Below are positions 1 through 8,128 of a stretch of 24,042 bases of DNA, in pieces. Origin of the DNA: an uncultured Corynebacterium sp. (GTDB lineage: Bacteria > Actinomycetota > Actinomycetes > Mycobacteriales > Mycobacteriaceae); contig CALTTF010000022.1 of NCBI GenBank assembly GCA_943908385.1, positions 1 to 24,042 on the forward strand, in the 5' to 3' direction. Below the pieces are notes generated by a model. It was not told where the DNA came from. It searched no databases and worked only from the letters and a program-made list of their open reading frames with translations. Positions within the stretch are counted from its first letter, which is position 1. Every line of letters begins with the position of its first letter. The translations under genes and the position numbers were made by a program.

Positions 1-958
1 CAGCTTCCTCGTTGCGGTGGTCGTTGGGCCCATCGATCTTTCGCTTAGCGACGTCTTCCGCGCCGTCTTCGACCCCGATTCCGTCGACCAGCAAACTGAG
101 ACCGTCGTGCGCACTCTCCGCCTTCCGGCGGCGGTGATGGCGGTGCTCGTCGGCGCGTCATTGGGGCTGTCCGGTGCGCAAATGCAGACGATCTTGGACA
201 ACCCGCTGGCGGAACCGTTCACCCTCGGCATCTCAGCCGCGGCTGCTCTCGGCGCGGCGGTGTCCATCGTGATGGGCTGGACGCTCATCCTGAACGCGCA
301 GCTCAACCTCGCACTCACCGCAGCGCTGTCTGCCCTGTTCGCGGTGCTGATCATCGCGGGCGCGGCGATCTGGCGCGGGGCGAGCGCGGAATCGATGATC
401 CTGCTCGGCATCGCCCTGTCCTTCTTCTTCCAGGCAGTGCTCTCCTTGCTGCAGTACGTGGCCTCCAACGAGGCACTGCAGCAGATCGTGTTCTGGACGA
501 TGGGCTCCATGCAGCGCGCATCCTGGACCGCGAATATCGTGATCGCTGTCGTGCTCGCGCTGGCGATCCCCTTCTGCGCCGTCAATTCGTGGCGCCTCAC
601 TGCGCTACGTCTCGGCGACGACCGCGCTGCCGCGATGGGCATCAACGTCCAACGCCTGCGCGTGACCACCTTGTTGGTCGCATCGCTTTTGGCGGCCGCG
701 TCTGTCGCATTCACGGGCATCATCGGCTTCATCGGCTTGGTCGGCCCGCACATTGCGCGCATGATCGTCGGCGAGGACCAGAAATTCTTCCTCCCGGGCG
801 CAGCTGCTGCCGGCGCAATGCTCATGAGCCTCGCGTACGCCGTGTCCTTGTCGATCATCCCCGGCGTGGCTATCCCCCTCGGTATCATCACCGCACTTGT
901 CGGCGTACCGTTCTTCGTGTTCCTCATCTTCACCCGCTCGCGTGGAAGGAGTGCTTAA
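1..958 (+). CDS. FecCD-family ABC transporter permease (5' end outside window)
   Basis: This is the inner-membrane permease of an iron-siderophore, heme or cobalamin type ABC importer (BtuC/FecCD family). The visible protein is hydrophobic throughout, with about eight or nine membrane segments. It carries the family motif around GASLGLSGAQMQTILDNPLAEPF near its start, the GIIGFIGLVGPHIARM loop that contacts the ATPase, and the usual C-terminal GVPFFVFLIFTRSRG ending. The reading frame is open to the left edge, so the GTG at 17 is internal and the N-terminus is missing; about 318 residues are visible against a usual 330-350. The ATPase gene follows 6 bp downstream. The family is certain. The substrate is inferred only as probably ferric siderophore, since the binding protein is not in view. 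Confidence 0.93.
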   Translation, partial: SFLVAVVVGPIDLSLSDVFRAVFDPDSVDQQTETVVRTLRLPAAVMAVLVGASLGLSGAQMQTILDNPLAEPFTLGISAAAALGAAVSIVMGWTLILNAQLNLALTAALSALFAVLIIAGAAIWRGASAESMILLGIALSFFFQAVLSLLQYVASNEALQQIVFWTMGSMQRASWTANIVIAVVLALAIPFCAVNSWRLTALRLGDDRAAAMGINVQRLRVTTLLVASLLAAASVAFTGIIGFIGLVGPHIARMIVGEDQKFFLPGAAAAGAMLMSLAYAVSLSIIPGVAIPLGIITALVGVPFFVFLIFTRSRGRSA

Positions 959-964
959 GCCCCC

Positions 965-1831
965 ATGGCCATCAGCGCAAAGAATCTCACCGTGCGGTAC
1001 GGCCGGACGACGATCATCGACGACATGACCTTCGGCCCGCTCGAGGACGGCAAGATCACCGGCCTCATCGGCCCGAACGGCGCCGGCAAATCGACGCTCG
1101 TGAAAACCCTCGCCGGCATCAATAAGCCCTCCGAGGGCAGCGCGGACATTGTCGTCGGCGGCCGCACGTTGAGCGCCAAGGAGCGCGTCCAAACTGTCGG
1201 CTATGTGCCGCAGGACATGCTCTCGCGCGCAACGCTTACCGCATTCGAATCCGTCATGGTCTCCGCGCGCCGCCGCGGCGAGGGCAACGGCAACGCACTG
1301 CAGACGACCGCCGAGGTCATGCACCGCCTGGGCATCACGAAGCTGTCGGACCGCATGATTTCGGATATGTCCGGCGGCCAACGTCAGCTCGTGGCCGTCG
1401 CGCAGATGCTCGTGCGCTCCCCGCGCATCATGCTTCTCGACGAACCCACCTCCGCCCTCGACCTGCGCCACCAGGTGGAACTGCTGCAGATCATCCAGGA
1501 CGAGGTCCGCGGCGATGACCGTCAGGCCCTCGTCGCCCTGCACGATCTGAACTTGGCTGCCCGTTTCTGCGACGAGCTACTGGTTATCAAGGATGGCCAG
1601 GCGATTGCCAAGGGCACTCCGGCTGAAGTATTGACCCCGGATTTGCTCGAGCGCGTCTACGGCATTTCCGCCCGCATCATCAACGACGCCGGCGTGCCGA
1701 TCGTGTGCCCGGTGCTGCGTCTCCCCCGCCACGAGACTCCGACAGACGCGGGTCCGATGGACCCGATCGCGGTCGATGTCGAGAATGCAGATCCCGACGT
1801 CATCAACGCCGTCACCTCGGCGCGTGCCTAG
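965..1831 (+). CDS. ABC transporter ATP-binding protein, iron/siderophore type
   Basis: This is the cytoplasmic ATPase that powers the upstream FecCD permease. It has Walker A GPNGAGKST at residues 36-44, a Q-loop glutamine at 83, the signature SGGQ at 136-139, Walker B IMLLDE at 155-160 and the H-loop histidine at 193. It is 288 residues long, whereas FecE/FhuC proteins are about 255-265. The extra length is a C-terminal tail of about 30 residues that ends in an acidic stretch. The ATG is preceded by AAGGAG at 946-951, inside the end of the permease gene, so the two are cotranscribed. The last codons and the TAG stop overlap the -10 box proposed for panB. A solitary GTP-type or exporter ATPase is unlikely given the pairing. 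Confidence 0.94.
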   Translation: MAISAKNLTVRYGRTTIIDDMTFGPLEDGKITGLIGPNGAGKSTLVKTLAGINKPSEGSADIVVGGRTLSAKERVQTVGYVPQDMLSRATLTAFESVMVSARRRGEGNGNALQTTAEVMHRLGITKLSDRMISDMSGGQRQLVAVAQMLVRSPRIMLLDEPTSALDLRHQVELLQIIQDEVRGDDRQALVALHDLNLAARFCDELLVIKDGQAIAKGTPAEVLTPDLLERVYGISARIINDAGVPIVCPVLRLPRHETPTDAGPMDPIAVDVENADPDVINAVTSARA

Positions 1832-1834
1832 ACT
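1829..1834 (+). promoter_or_regulatory. Putative -10 box of panB, leaderless start
   Basis: TAGACT fits the corynebacterial -10 pattern TANANT and lies 6 nt before the panB ATG, so transcription would begin at or within 1-2 nt of the start codon. No Shine-Dalgarno sequence lies before panB. The box shares its first three bases with the TAG stop of the upstream ATPase gene. No clear -35 is visible. Confidence 0.5.
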
Positions 1835-1840
1835 GTCTGC

Positions 1841-2659
1841 ATGACTGGATACCTGGCCCCCACCAAGAAAGCTCGGGTCGCGGACCTGAAGCAGAAAAAG
1901 CGCGACGGCGAGAAGTGGGCGATGCTCACCGCTTACGACTATTCCACCGCCCGCGTCTTCGCCGAGGCCGGCATCGAGTGCATGCTCGTTGGTGACTCCG
2001 CTGCCAATGTCGTCTACGGCTACGAGACCACCAACCAGGTCTCCGTCGAGGAGATTACCTACCTCGCCGCCGCCGTTGTCCGCGGTGCTGGCAATGCCCT
2101 CGTCGTGGCTGATCTCCCCTTCGGCAGCTACGAGGCGTCCGACGAGCAAGCCGTGCGCACCGCAACCGAGATGATCCGCCGCAGCGGCGCCCACATGGTG
2201 AAGCTGGAAGGTGGCGTCCGCATCGCCCCGCGCATCAAAGCGCTCAAGGACGCCGGTCTCGCCGTGTGCGCCCACGTCGGTTTCACGCCGCAGTCCGTAG
2301 ACAATTTGAGCGGCTTCAAGGTCCAGGGCCGCGACGACAGTGCCGACCAGTTGTGGGCCGACACGAACGCCGTCGTCGAGGCGGGCGCGGACATGGTCGT
2401 CTTCGAGATGGTGCCGGCCAATTTGGCCAAAGAGATCACCGCGAACTGCCCCGTCCCCACGATCGGCATCGGCGCCGGCCCGGACACTGACGCCCAGGTG
2501 CTGGTGTGGCACGATCTCGCCGATTTCCCCGCCGGAGGGCACCGCGCGCGCTTCGTGCGCCAATTCGGTGCGGTCGGTGAAGCGCTCAGCACAGCCGCCG
2601 CCGATTACAAGCGCGCCGTCCACGAGGGCGAATTCCCCGCGGACGGGCACACCTTCTAA
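1841..2659 (+). CDS. panB: 3-methyl-2-oxobutanoate hydroxymethyltransferase
   Basis: PanB transfers a hydroxymethyl group from methylenetetrahydrofolate to 2-oxoisovalerate, giving ketopantoate, the first committed step toward pantothenate and coenzyme A. The protein is 272 residues, close to the usual length, and forms a single TIM-barrel. Metal and substrate residues are visible: D52 in VGDSAA, D91 in ADLPFGSY, E123 in KLEGG, and the catalytic glutamate E189 in FEMVP. PTIGIGAGPDTDAQVLVWHD is the family's C-terminal signature. The start ATG lies 9 bp after the ABC ATPase stop and has no ribosome-binding site, consistent with leaderless expression. panC does not follow on the same strand; it converges from the right, with 3 bp between the stops. 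Confidence 0.97.
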   Translation: MTGYLAPTKKARVADLKQKKRDGEKWAMLTAYDYSTARVFAEAGIECMLVGDSAANVVYGYETTNQVSVEEITYLAAAVVRGAGNALVVADLPFGSYEASDEQAVRTATEMIRRSGAHMVKLEGGVRIAPRIKALKDAGLAVCAHVGFTPQSVDNLSGFKVQGRDDSADQLWADTNAVVEAGADMVVFEMVPANLAKEITANCPVPTIGIGAGPDTDAQVLVWHDLADFPAGGHRARFVRQFGAVGEALSTAAADYKRAVHEGEFPADGHTF

Positions 2660-2667
2660 GGCTTAGA
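2655..2667. repeat. Palindrome across the panB/panC convergent stops
   Basis: TCTAAG-G-CTTAGA is a perfect inverted repeat with a one-base centre. It contains the TAA stop of panB and the TAA stop of panC on the opposite strand. There is no T-tract, so it is not an ordinary intrinsic terminator. Confidence 0.7.
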
Positions 2668-3460
2668 CCTGGATCTCGGCGTTGTCGATGAGGCGGGTCT
2701 GCCCCACCTTCGCGGCGACGAGCAGACGGGCCGGGCCGGTGTAGCCCTCCGGAAGCTCCTCTAGCCCCGGCGTAGTCACGGCGAGGTAGTCGAGGTCGAT
2801 GCCGTCGGCGGACTCGAGAACCGCCAGGGCCTTTTCATAGCTGCCCGTTGCTAATGCGCGGGACAGGGTCAGCGCGGTGCGGTGCTCGTCCTCGCTCAGG
2901 TAGCGGTTGCGCGACGAGAGCGCGAGTCCGCTGTCCTCGCGGATGATCGGGCAGCCGTGCACGCGCACCGGCAGGTGCAAGTCCTCGACCATCTCGCGAA
3001 TGAGAGCCAGCTGCTGGTAGTCCTTCTCACCGAAGAATGCGTCGGTGGCGCCGGTCAGGCAGAACAGCTTGGCCACCACGGTGAGCACGCCCGCGAAATG
3101 CGTCGGGCGGGTTGTTCCTTCCAGCACCGATCCGAGCGGCCCCGGGTGGATGGTGGTGCGGGGGCCGTGGGGGTACATCGTCGATACGCTCGGCGCGAAG
3201 ACCGCGTCGACACCTTCCGTCTCGAGCTTCGCGATGTCCTCCTCGAGCGTGCGCGGGTACGCGTCCAGGTCCTCCCCCGGCGCGAACTGCAGAGGGTTGA
3301 CGAAGATGCTCACCACCACCGGGTTGCCCAGCCTCTGGGCCTCCCGGACGAGCGAAATGTGGCCACTATGCAGCGCACCCATGGTGGGTACGAGGGAGAC
3401 CCCGGGGGCGTCGATAAGCGCTTCTTTGAGTTCCTGCGGAGTCCTAGTCAGAGTCGTCAT
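2663..3460 (-). CDS. panC: Pantothenate synthetase (pantoate-beta-alanine ligase)
   Basis: PanC joins pantoate to beta-alanine at the cost of ATP, the last step of pantothenate synthesis. It is a cytoplasmic nucleotidyltransferase-fold enzyme. The HIGH-like motif H31-S-G-H34 lies in PTMGALHSGH, FGEKDYQQ is at 143-150, and the KMSKS-equivalent loop LSSRNRYL is at 181-188. At 265 residues it is slightly short for the family (about 280), because the C-terminal part is trimmed. The ATG lies 17 bp inside the end of the upstream winged-helix regulator gene, so translation is probably coupled to it. It is the third gene of a minus-strand unit and is expressed independently of panB, unlike the panBC operon known from C. 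glutamicum. Confidence 0.97.
   Translation of the reverse strand: MTTLTRTPQELKEALIDAPGVSLVPTMGALHSGHISLVREAQRLGNPVVVSIFVNPLQFAPGEDLDAYPRTLEEDIAKLETEGVDAVFAPSVSTMYPHGPRTTIHPGPLGSVLEGTTRPTHFAGVLTVVAKLFCLTGATDAFFGEKDYQQLALIREMVEDLHLPVRVHGCPIIREDSGLALSSRNRYLSEDEHRTALTLSRALATGSYEKALAVLESADGIDLDYLAVTTPGLEELPEGYTGPARLLVAAKVGQTRLIDNAEIQV
3408..3421 (-). repeat. Dispersed 14-mer GCGCTTATCGACGC, copy in panC
   Basis: Exact copy encoding Ala-Leu-Ile-Asp-Ala. The same 14 bases occur exactly at 6060-6073, 11715-11728 and 15384-15397, each time in the sense strand and the same reading frame. Confidence 0.85.
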
Positions 3461-3764
3461 GCGGCTCAGCGTAGCGGTTGAGTGCGTCGAGGTGGCCTTC
3501 GAGGGCCTTCTCCCCTGCCTTGGTGAGCGTCACCCACACGGTGTCCTTCGCGCGGGAGGAGCCGTATTCGCGGAACCGGGAGATGTAGCCGTGCTCCTCG
3601 AGGACGCTGAGCTGCTTGGACAGGGTAGCGTCCGACAGGTCGGTGATGTCGCGCAGGCGGGAGAATTTCATCTCGCGGCGCGTCGTGCCCTCCGTCGCCC
3701 CGCCGGCGCGCAATGCCGCGCAAATCTTCAGGCGGTTGAGGGGGTGAATGACTGGGTCGATCAA
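3444..3764 (-). CDS. Winged-helix transcriptional regulator (HTH_34-like)
   Basis: This is a single-domain DNA-binding protein of 106 residues. The sequence runs from HPLNRLKICAALRAG through a recognition segment LSDATLSKQLSVLEEHGYI to a wing and then VTLTKAGEKALEGHLDALNRY, as in the MarR/ArsR-like HTH_34 family. I chose the TTG at 3764-3762 because GGAGGA lies 7 nt before it and because it overlaps the TGA stop of the upstream membrane-protein gene as TTGA. That arrangement is typical of translational coupling. Its end overlaps panC by 17 bp. The ligand is unknown. Regulators of this type often control the membrane protein encoded beside them, and the operator-like repeats at 4237-4273 are the obvious candidate site. 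An effect on panC expression through cotranscription is inferred. Confidence 0.88.
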   Translation of the reverse strand: MIDPVIHPLNRLKICAALRAGGATEGTTRREMKFSRLRDITDLSDATLSKQLSVLEEHGYISRFREYGSSRAKDTVWVTLTKAGEKALEGHLDALNRYAEPHDDSD

Positions 3765-4198
3765 TGGTACTTCCTCCACGTCAGGCCGTAGCCAGCGATC
3801 ATCGCCACGGCGGCAATGATTCCGACGACGATGCCGACTGCCGTGTTCCCGTCCGGGTATCGGTCGGCGTAGATCTGCATCCCGATATACGCGATGGTGT
3901 AGAGCCCCATGAACGTGAAGAACCGCTTCCAGCTCCACGTGTTCTCTTCTTGCTGCACGTCCTGTTTCATCGCTGTGCGGACGGTCCGCCGGCCCCCCAT
4001 CTCGAGCACAACCATGATGACCATTGATACGAGAAGGACCAGCAGCCCCCACACTTGTCCGGCGAGCATGATGCCGATGCCGAGACCGAAGGTCAGCCCG
4101 GCGGCCGTGACCAAGCCCCACGGGACCGGCACCTGCGCGGCGCGCGCCTCGATGTCGCGGACGGCCGCGAGCGATTCATTCACCTCTGTCACATTCAT
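3761..4198 (-). CDS. Small four-helix membrane protein, function unknown
   Basis: This is a 145-residue protein with a soluble N-terminal segment (MNVTEVNESLAAVRDIEARA). Two hydrophobic helices follow at about residues 27-70, then a charged loop rich in Glu, Gln and Lys, then two more helices at about 92-140. The start is the ATG at 4198, with AAGGGAG 5 nt upstream; an in-frame ATG at 4255 is possible but lacks support. It is the first gene of the unit that continues into the winged-helix regulator and panC. The pairing of a small membrane protein with an HTH_34-type regulator is common in actinobacteria, but the function of the pair is not known to me. A transport role for pantothenate precursors would be speculation. 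Confidence 0.82.
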   Translation of the reverse strand: MNVTEVNESLAAVRDIEARAAQVPVPWGLVTAAGLTFGLGIGIMLAGQVWGLLVLLVSMVIMVVLEMGGRRTVRTAMKQDVQQEENTWSWKRFFTFMGLYTIAYIGMQIYADRYPDGNTAVGIVVGIIAAVAMIAGYGLTWRKYH

Positions 4199-4236
4199 TG
4201 CATCTCCCTTGTTTTCCACATGAGCAAGCATGACAC

Positions 4237-4273
4237 TTTCCATTCGAGAAAACAAGTTGAAATTCGAGATTTC
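4237..4273. promoter_or_regulatory. Operator-like repeats in the divergent promoter region
   Basis: ATTCGAGA occurs twice, at 4242-4249 and 4262-4269, exactly 20 bp apart, which is about two helical turns. Each copy sits in an inverted repeat: TTTC-N7-GAAA at 4237-4251 and GAAAT-TCGAG-ATTTC at 4259-4273. The pair lies between the membrane protein-regulator-panC unit and the divergent DUF1906 gene. It may be a binding site for the winged-helix regulator (inference). Confidence 0.5.
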
Positions 4274-4305
4274 CGCGTTTGCGCTGGATAGTTGTTATTC
4301 ATGTT

Positions 4306-4311
4306 GATAAT
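4306..4311 (+). promoter_or_regulatory. Putative -10 box of the DUF1906 gene
   Basis: GATAAT lies 9 nt before the GTG start at 4321 and there is no Shine-Dalgarno sequence, so the message is probably leaderless or nearly so. No convincing -35 is present. Confidence 0.45.
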
Positions 4312-4320
4312 GTTTCGCCT

Positions 4321-5292
4321 GTGACTACCAACAATTTCTCCCGCCGCCACTTCCTGGGCCGCGCCTCCGCCCTCGCCCTCCTCGGTGCGGCCGGCGCCGC
4401 CGGAGTATCCCGCATCCCGTCCGCCGACGCACAGAACCGCCAGCCCATCGGCACCGTCCTCGACTACGCCGGAGGTGTCCCGTCCGGCCGCGCCATCAAG
4501 GCCGCCGGCCACTTGGGCGCGGTCCGCTATGTGTCCCAGCCCCGTCCCGACTCCGTGAGCTGGATGAAAGCGAAGCCGGTGCGCCTCGCTGAGACCCGCG
4601 ATTTCGCCGCCAACGGCCTGTTCACCGCTTCCGTCTACCAGTACGGCCGCGCCCAGACCGCCGATTGGCTGGCCGGTGCAGCCGGCGCCGCGGTCCACGC
4701 GCCGCAGGCGATCCAGCTCCACCGCGCGGCCGGCGGCCCGAACGGAAAGCCGATCTACGTCGCGATCGACGACAACCCGACCCGCGCACAGTACACCAAC
4801 CAGATCCGCCCGTACCTGCGCGCCTTCCAAACGGCGCTGTCCGCGGCCGGGTTGAAGACGGGCGTGTACGGCAACTACAACGTCATCCAGTGGTGCGTCG
4901 AAGACGGCATCGGCTCCTATTTCTGGCAGCACGACTGGGGTTCCGGCGGCAAGCTCCACCCGCGGGCGAATATCCACCAGAAGGCCAAGTGGCAGAAGCA
5001 CATCGAGGGCCACCTGTGCGACATCAACAACGTCTACACCTCCGACTGGGGCCAGTGGCAGCCCGGCCGCGCAGGCACCCCTGCCCCGGCACCGGCGGCG
5101 CCAGCGAAGCCCAAGCCCGCTCCGGCACAGCAGGCACCGGCCTACCGCATCCCGGAGAATTCCTCGGTCCCGGACTTCTCCTCCAACCCCACCCCCCAGG
5201 GCATGTCGTCGGAGGCGCAGAGGTTCGCCAGCAACATCAAGCCGGAGGACATCAGGAACGCCGCGGAATTCGCGCGCCAGTTCATCAAGTAG
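4321..5292 (+). CDS. Tat-exported DUF1906 (Rv2525c-like glycoside hydrolase-like) protein
   Basis: This is a secreted protein with a glycoside hydrolase-like TIM-barrel domain. The start is taken as the GTG at 4321, giving 323 residues. That places a twin-arginine motif, SRRHFLG, at residues 7-13, followed by a hydrophobic stretch and an ADA-QN cleavage site near residue 37. The DUF1906 domain spans about residues 44-265, with LDYAGG, RYVSQ, the acidic motif AIDDNP, TGVYGNY and a terminal SDWGQW. A Pro/Ala/Lys-rich linker and a short C-terminal segment follow. The mycobacterial relative Rv2525c is a Tat substrate linked to the cell wall; activity on peptidoglycan or envelope glycans is inferred. 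An upstream TTG at 4279 is in frame but would put the twin arginines too deep. Confidence 0.9.
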   Translation: MTTNNFSRRHFLGRASALALLGAAGAAGVSRIPSADAQNRQPIGTVLDYAGGVPSGRAIKAAGHLGAVRYVSQPRPDSVSWMKAKPVRLAETRDFAANGLFTASVYQYGRAQTADWLAGAAGAAVHAPQAIQLHRAAGGPNGKPIYVAIDDNPTRAQYTNQIRPYLRAFQTALSAAGLKTGVYGNYNVIQWCVEDGIGSYFWQHDWGSGGKLHPRANIHQKAKWQKHIEGHLCDINNVYTSDWGQWQPGRAGTPAPAPAAPAKPKPAPAQQAPAYRIPENSSVPDFSSNPTPQGMSSEAQRFASNIKPEDIRNAAEFARQFIK

Positions 5293-5339
5293 CCCCCTGC
5301 AGGAACTGCCCGCCATGGACAGTTCTGCATGGACCGTTG

Positions 5340-5376
5340 AAAAAGCCGCCCTGCCTCAAATGAGGTCGGGTGGCTT
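5340..5376 (-). terminator. Intrinsic terminator after the FKBP-AKR operon (possibly bidirectional)
   Basis: AAGCCGCC (5343-5350) pairs with GGTGGCTT (5369-5376) with one G-T wobble. An inner stem CCTC/GAGG (5354-5357/5362-5365) closes an AAAT loop. On the minus strand the hairpin is followed by a run of five T (5344-5340), so it fits termination of the aldo-keto reductase transcript. It may also stop the converging DUF1906 transcript. Confidence 0.75.
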
Positions 5377-5419
5377 CTCAGTTGATGCAGGTCAGTCCAT
5401 CCGGTTCAGCTCATCAGGC

Positions 5420-6256
5420 TTAACCCGGGAACTCGCGCGGATCCTTGGACTGGCGGTGGCCCTGCACCTGATCGAGGCGGGCGATGTCGTCGTCGCTCAG
5501 CGCGACGTCGAGGGCACCGAAGTTCTCCACCAGGCGCTCCGGGTTGGCCGTCTTCGGGATGAGGGAGATGCCGTGGGCCAAAAGGTGCGCCAAAGCGACC
5601 TGACCCGGGGTGGCGTCGTGGGCCTCGGCGATCTCGGTAATGGCGGGGTCACTGAGGATCTCTCCCCTGCCCAGCGGAGCCCAGGCCTCGGTGAGGATGC
5701 TGTGCTTCGCGTGGTACTCCCGCAGCTGGGGCTGCGTGAAGCCGGTATGGAGCTCCACCTGGTTGACCGCCGGAGCGGTGCCGGTGGCGTCGATGATCGT
5801 GTCGAGGGTCTCCTCGTAGAAATTCGCCACACCGACGGAGACGAGGTCGCCGCGGTCGCGGACGTCGATCAGCGCGCGGTACGCATCGACGAACGTGCCG
5901 TTCTGCGGCCACGGCCAGTGCACCATGAACAGGTCCAGGTACTCCAGGCCCAGGCGTGTCAGGGATTCGCCGAAGGCCTCGGCCGCGCGGGGCTGGTCGT
6001 CGTTCCAGACCTTCGAGGTGACGAAGAGCTCTTCGCGGGTGACGTCGCCGGCGCGGATAGCGTCGATAAGCGCTTGCCCCACGGCTTCCTCGTTGCCGTA
6101 CAAGGAAGCGGTGTCGAAGTGGCGGTAACCGAGCTCGATCGCCCGGCGGATCAGCGCGACCGTTTCGGATGCGGGGCCGTCGAGCTTGTACGTGCCCAGC
6201 CCCAGCCGTGGCATGGAGGCACCGCTGTTCAGCTCAAAGAACTCAACGGCTGCCAT
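5420..6256 (-). CDS. Aldo/keto reductase (AKR5-like)
   Basis: This is an NADPH-dependent cytosolic reductase of aldehydes or ketones, 278 residues, similar to 2,5-diketo-D-gluconate reductases. The full catalytic tetrad is present: D48, Y53, K82 and H113 (in FDTASLYGNE, VTSKVW and MVHWPW). LIPKTANPERLVENF is the C-terminal cofactor-binding signature. Its ATG directly abuts the TAA stop of the upstream FKBP gene (TAAATG, no gap), so translation is likely coupled and no separate ribosome-binding site is needed. The physiological substrate cannot be read from the sequence. An intrinsic terminator follows about 45 bp beyond the stop. Confidence 0.93.
   Translation of the reverse strand: MAAVEFFELNSGASMPRLGLGTYKLDGPASETVALIRRAIELGYRHFDTASLYGNEEAVGQALIDAIRAGDVTREELFVTSKVWNDDQPRAAEAFGESLTRLGLEYLDLFMVHWPWPQNGTFVDAYRALIDVRDRGDLVSVGVANFYEETLDTIIDATGTAPAVNQVELHTGFTQPQLREYHAKHSILTEAWAPLGRGEILSDPAITEIAEAHDATPGQVALAHLLAHGISLIPKTANPERLVENFGALDVALSDDDIARLDQVQGHRQSKDPREFPG
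6060..6073 (-). repeat. Dispersed 14-mer GCGCTTATCGACGC, copy in the aldo/keto reductase
   Basis: Exact copy, again encoding Ala-Leu-Ile-Asp-Ala (in GQALIDAIRAG). Confidence 0.85.
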
Positions 6257-6616
6257 TTAGTTCACTTCGAGCAGGTCGATGACGTACACGAGGGTGTGGC
6301 CGGACAGCGGGTGAATGCCACCTGCCGGGCCGTAGGCCTTCTCCGGTGGGATGGTCAGCTGGCGGCGGCCGCCGACCTTCATCCCCGGGATGCCCTCCTG
6401 CCAGCCCTCGATGAGGCCGGCGAGCGGGAATTCTTCTGCTCCGCCGCGGTCCCAGGTGCTGTCGAATTTTTTGCCGGTCTGGTAATACCAGCCCAAGTAG
6501 TGGACCTTGACCATGCCGCCGGCTTGTGCTTCCTCACCCTCACCGATGACGATGTCTTCGATCACGAGGCCAGTCGGAGCCGGCTCATTCGAGACGTTGA
6601 TGGTCGGCTTGTCCAT
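6257..6616 (-). CDS. fkpA: FKBP-type peptidyl-prolyl cis-trans isomerase
   Basis: This is a single-domain FKBP of 119 residues that speeds cis-trans rotation at proline during protein folding. Family motifs are visible: VKVHYLGW near residue 37, KKFDSTWDRG, EFPLAGLIEGWQEGIPGMKVGG, RQLTIPPEKAYG, and the C-terminal LVYVIDLLEVN. There is no signal peptide, so it is cytoplasmic. The ATG has AAGGAG 8 nt upstream. It lies downstream of gltA, as in C. glutamicum, but a perfect TATAAT at 6707-6712 suggests a promoter of its own. The leader holds an 8-bp hairpin. The aldo-keto reductase follows with no gap. The gene symbol is by analogy and is not certain. Confidence 0.94.
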   Translation of the reverse strand: MDKPTINVSNEPAPTGLVIEDIVIGEGEEAQAGGMVKVHYLGWYYQTGKKFDSTWDRGGAEEFPLAGLIEGWQEGIPGMKVGGRRQLTIPPEKAYGPAGGIHPLSGHTLVYVIDLLEVN

Positions 6617-6646
6617 AAAAGTTTCTCCTTGACATTCGGTGCCGCA

Positions 6647-6673
6647 CGCATGGATGTCCTGTCATTCCATGCG
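6647..6673 (-). promoter_or_regulatory. Hairpin in the FKBP leader
   Basis: CGCATGGA (6647-6654) and TCCATGCG (6666-6673) form a perfect 8-bp stem with an 11-nt loop, about 30 nt before the FKBP start codon and downstream of the proposed promoter. There is no T-tract. It may be an RNA structure or a protein-binding palindrome. Confidence 0.55.
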
Positions 6674-6706
6674 AAAGCGCGACCCCGTCGAAAAGATTAC
6701 CGGGCC

Positions 6707-6712
6707 ATTATA
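6707..6712 (-). promoter_or_regulatory. Putative -10 box (TATAAT) of the FKBP-AKR operon
   Basis: This is a perfect TATAAT on the minus strand, 90 bp before the FKBP ATG, in the context CCTATAATGG. No strong -35 is visible at 16-18 bp. Confidence 0.55.
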
Positions 6713-6751
6713 GGTGCGGTATCTCCAATCAGCGGAATCGCGCAAGGTTGT

Positions 6752-6774
6752 GGGCGCCTTTGTTTCGGACGCCC
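6752..6774 (-). terminator. Weak hairpin after gltA
   Basis: GGGCGCC (6752-6758) pairs with GG-A-CGCCC (6767-6774) with one bulged base and an 8-nt loop, starting about 10 nt after the gltA stop. There is no T-tract, so it may only attenuate transcription or stabilise the gltA 3' end. Confidence 0.35.
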
Positions 6775-6784
6775 GCAAAGCGTG

Positions 6785-8080
<1,296 letters not shown>

Positions 8081-8128
8081 AGTGAACCTTTCGCAGAGTC
8101 GTTGGGCGGTGCACGCTTGGACCAGACT

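Noticed and set aside
1577..2650. Minus-strand open frame of 357 codons over panB
   Set aside because: It is antisense to the ABC ATPase and panB, both with full motifs; no domain in the antisense product.
3765..4121. Upstream extension of the winged-helix regulator
   Set aside because: It would overlap the whole membrane-protein gene in another frame. The TTG at 3764 has a good ribosome-binding site.
5314..5334. Direct repeat CATGGAC, 14 bp apart, after the DUF1906 gene
   Set aside because: Only 7 bp, no further structure; compatible with chance.
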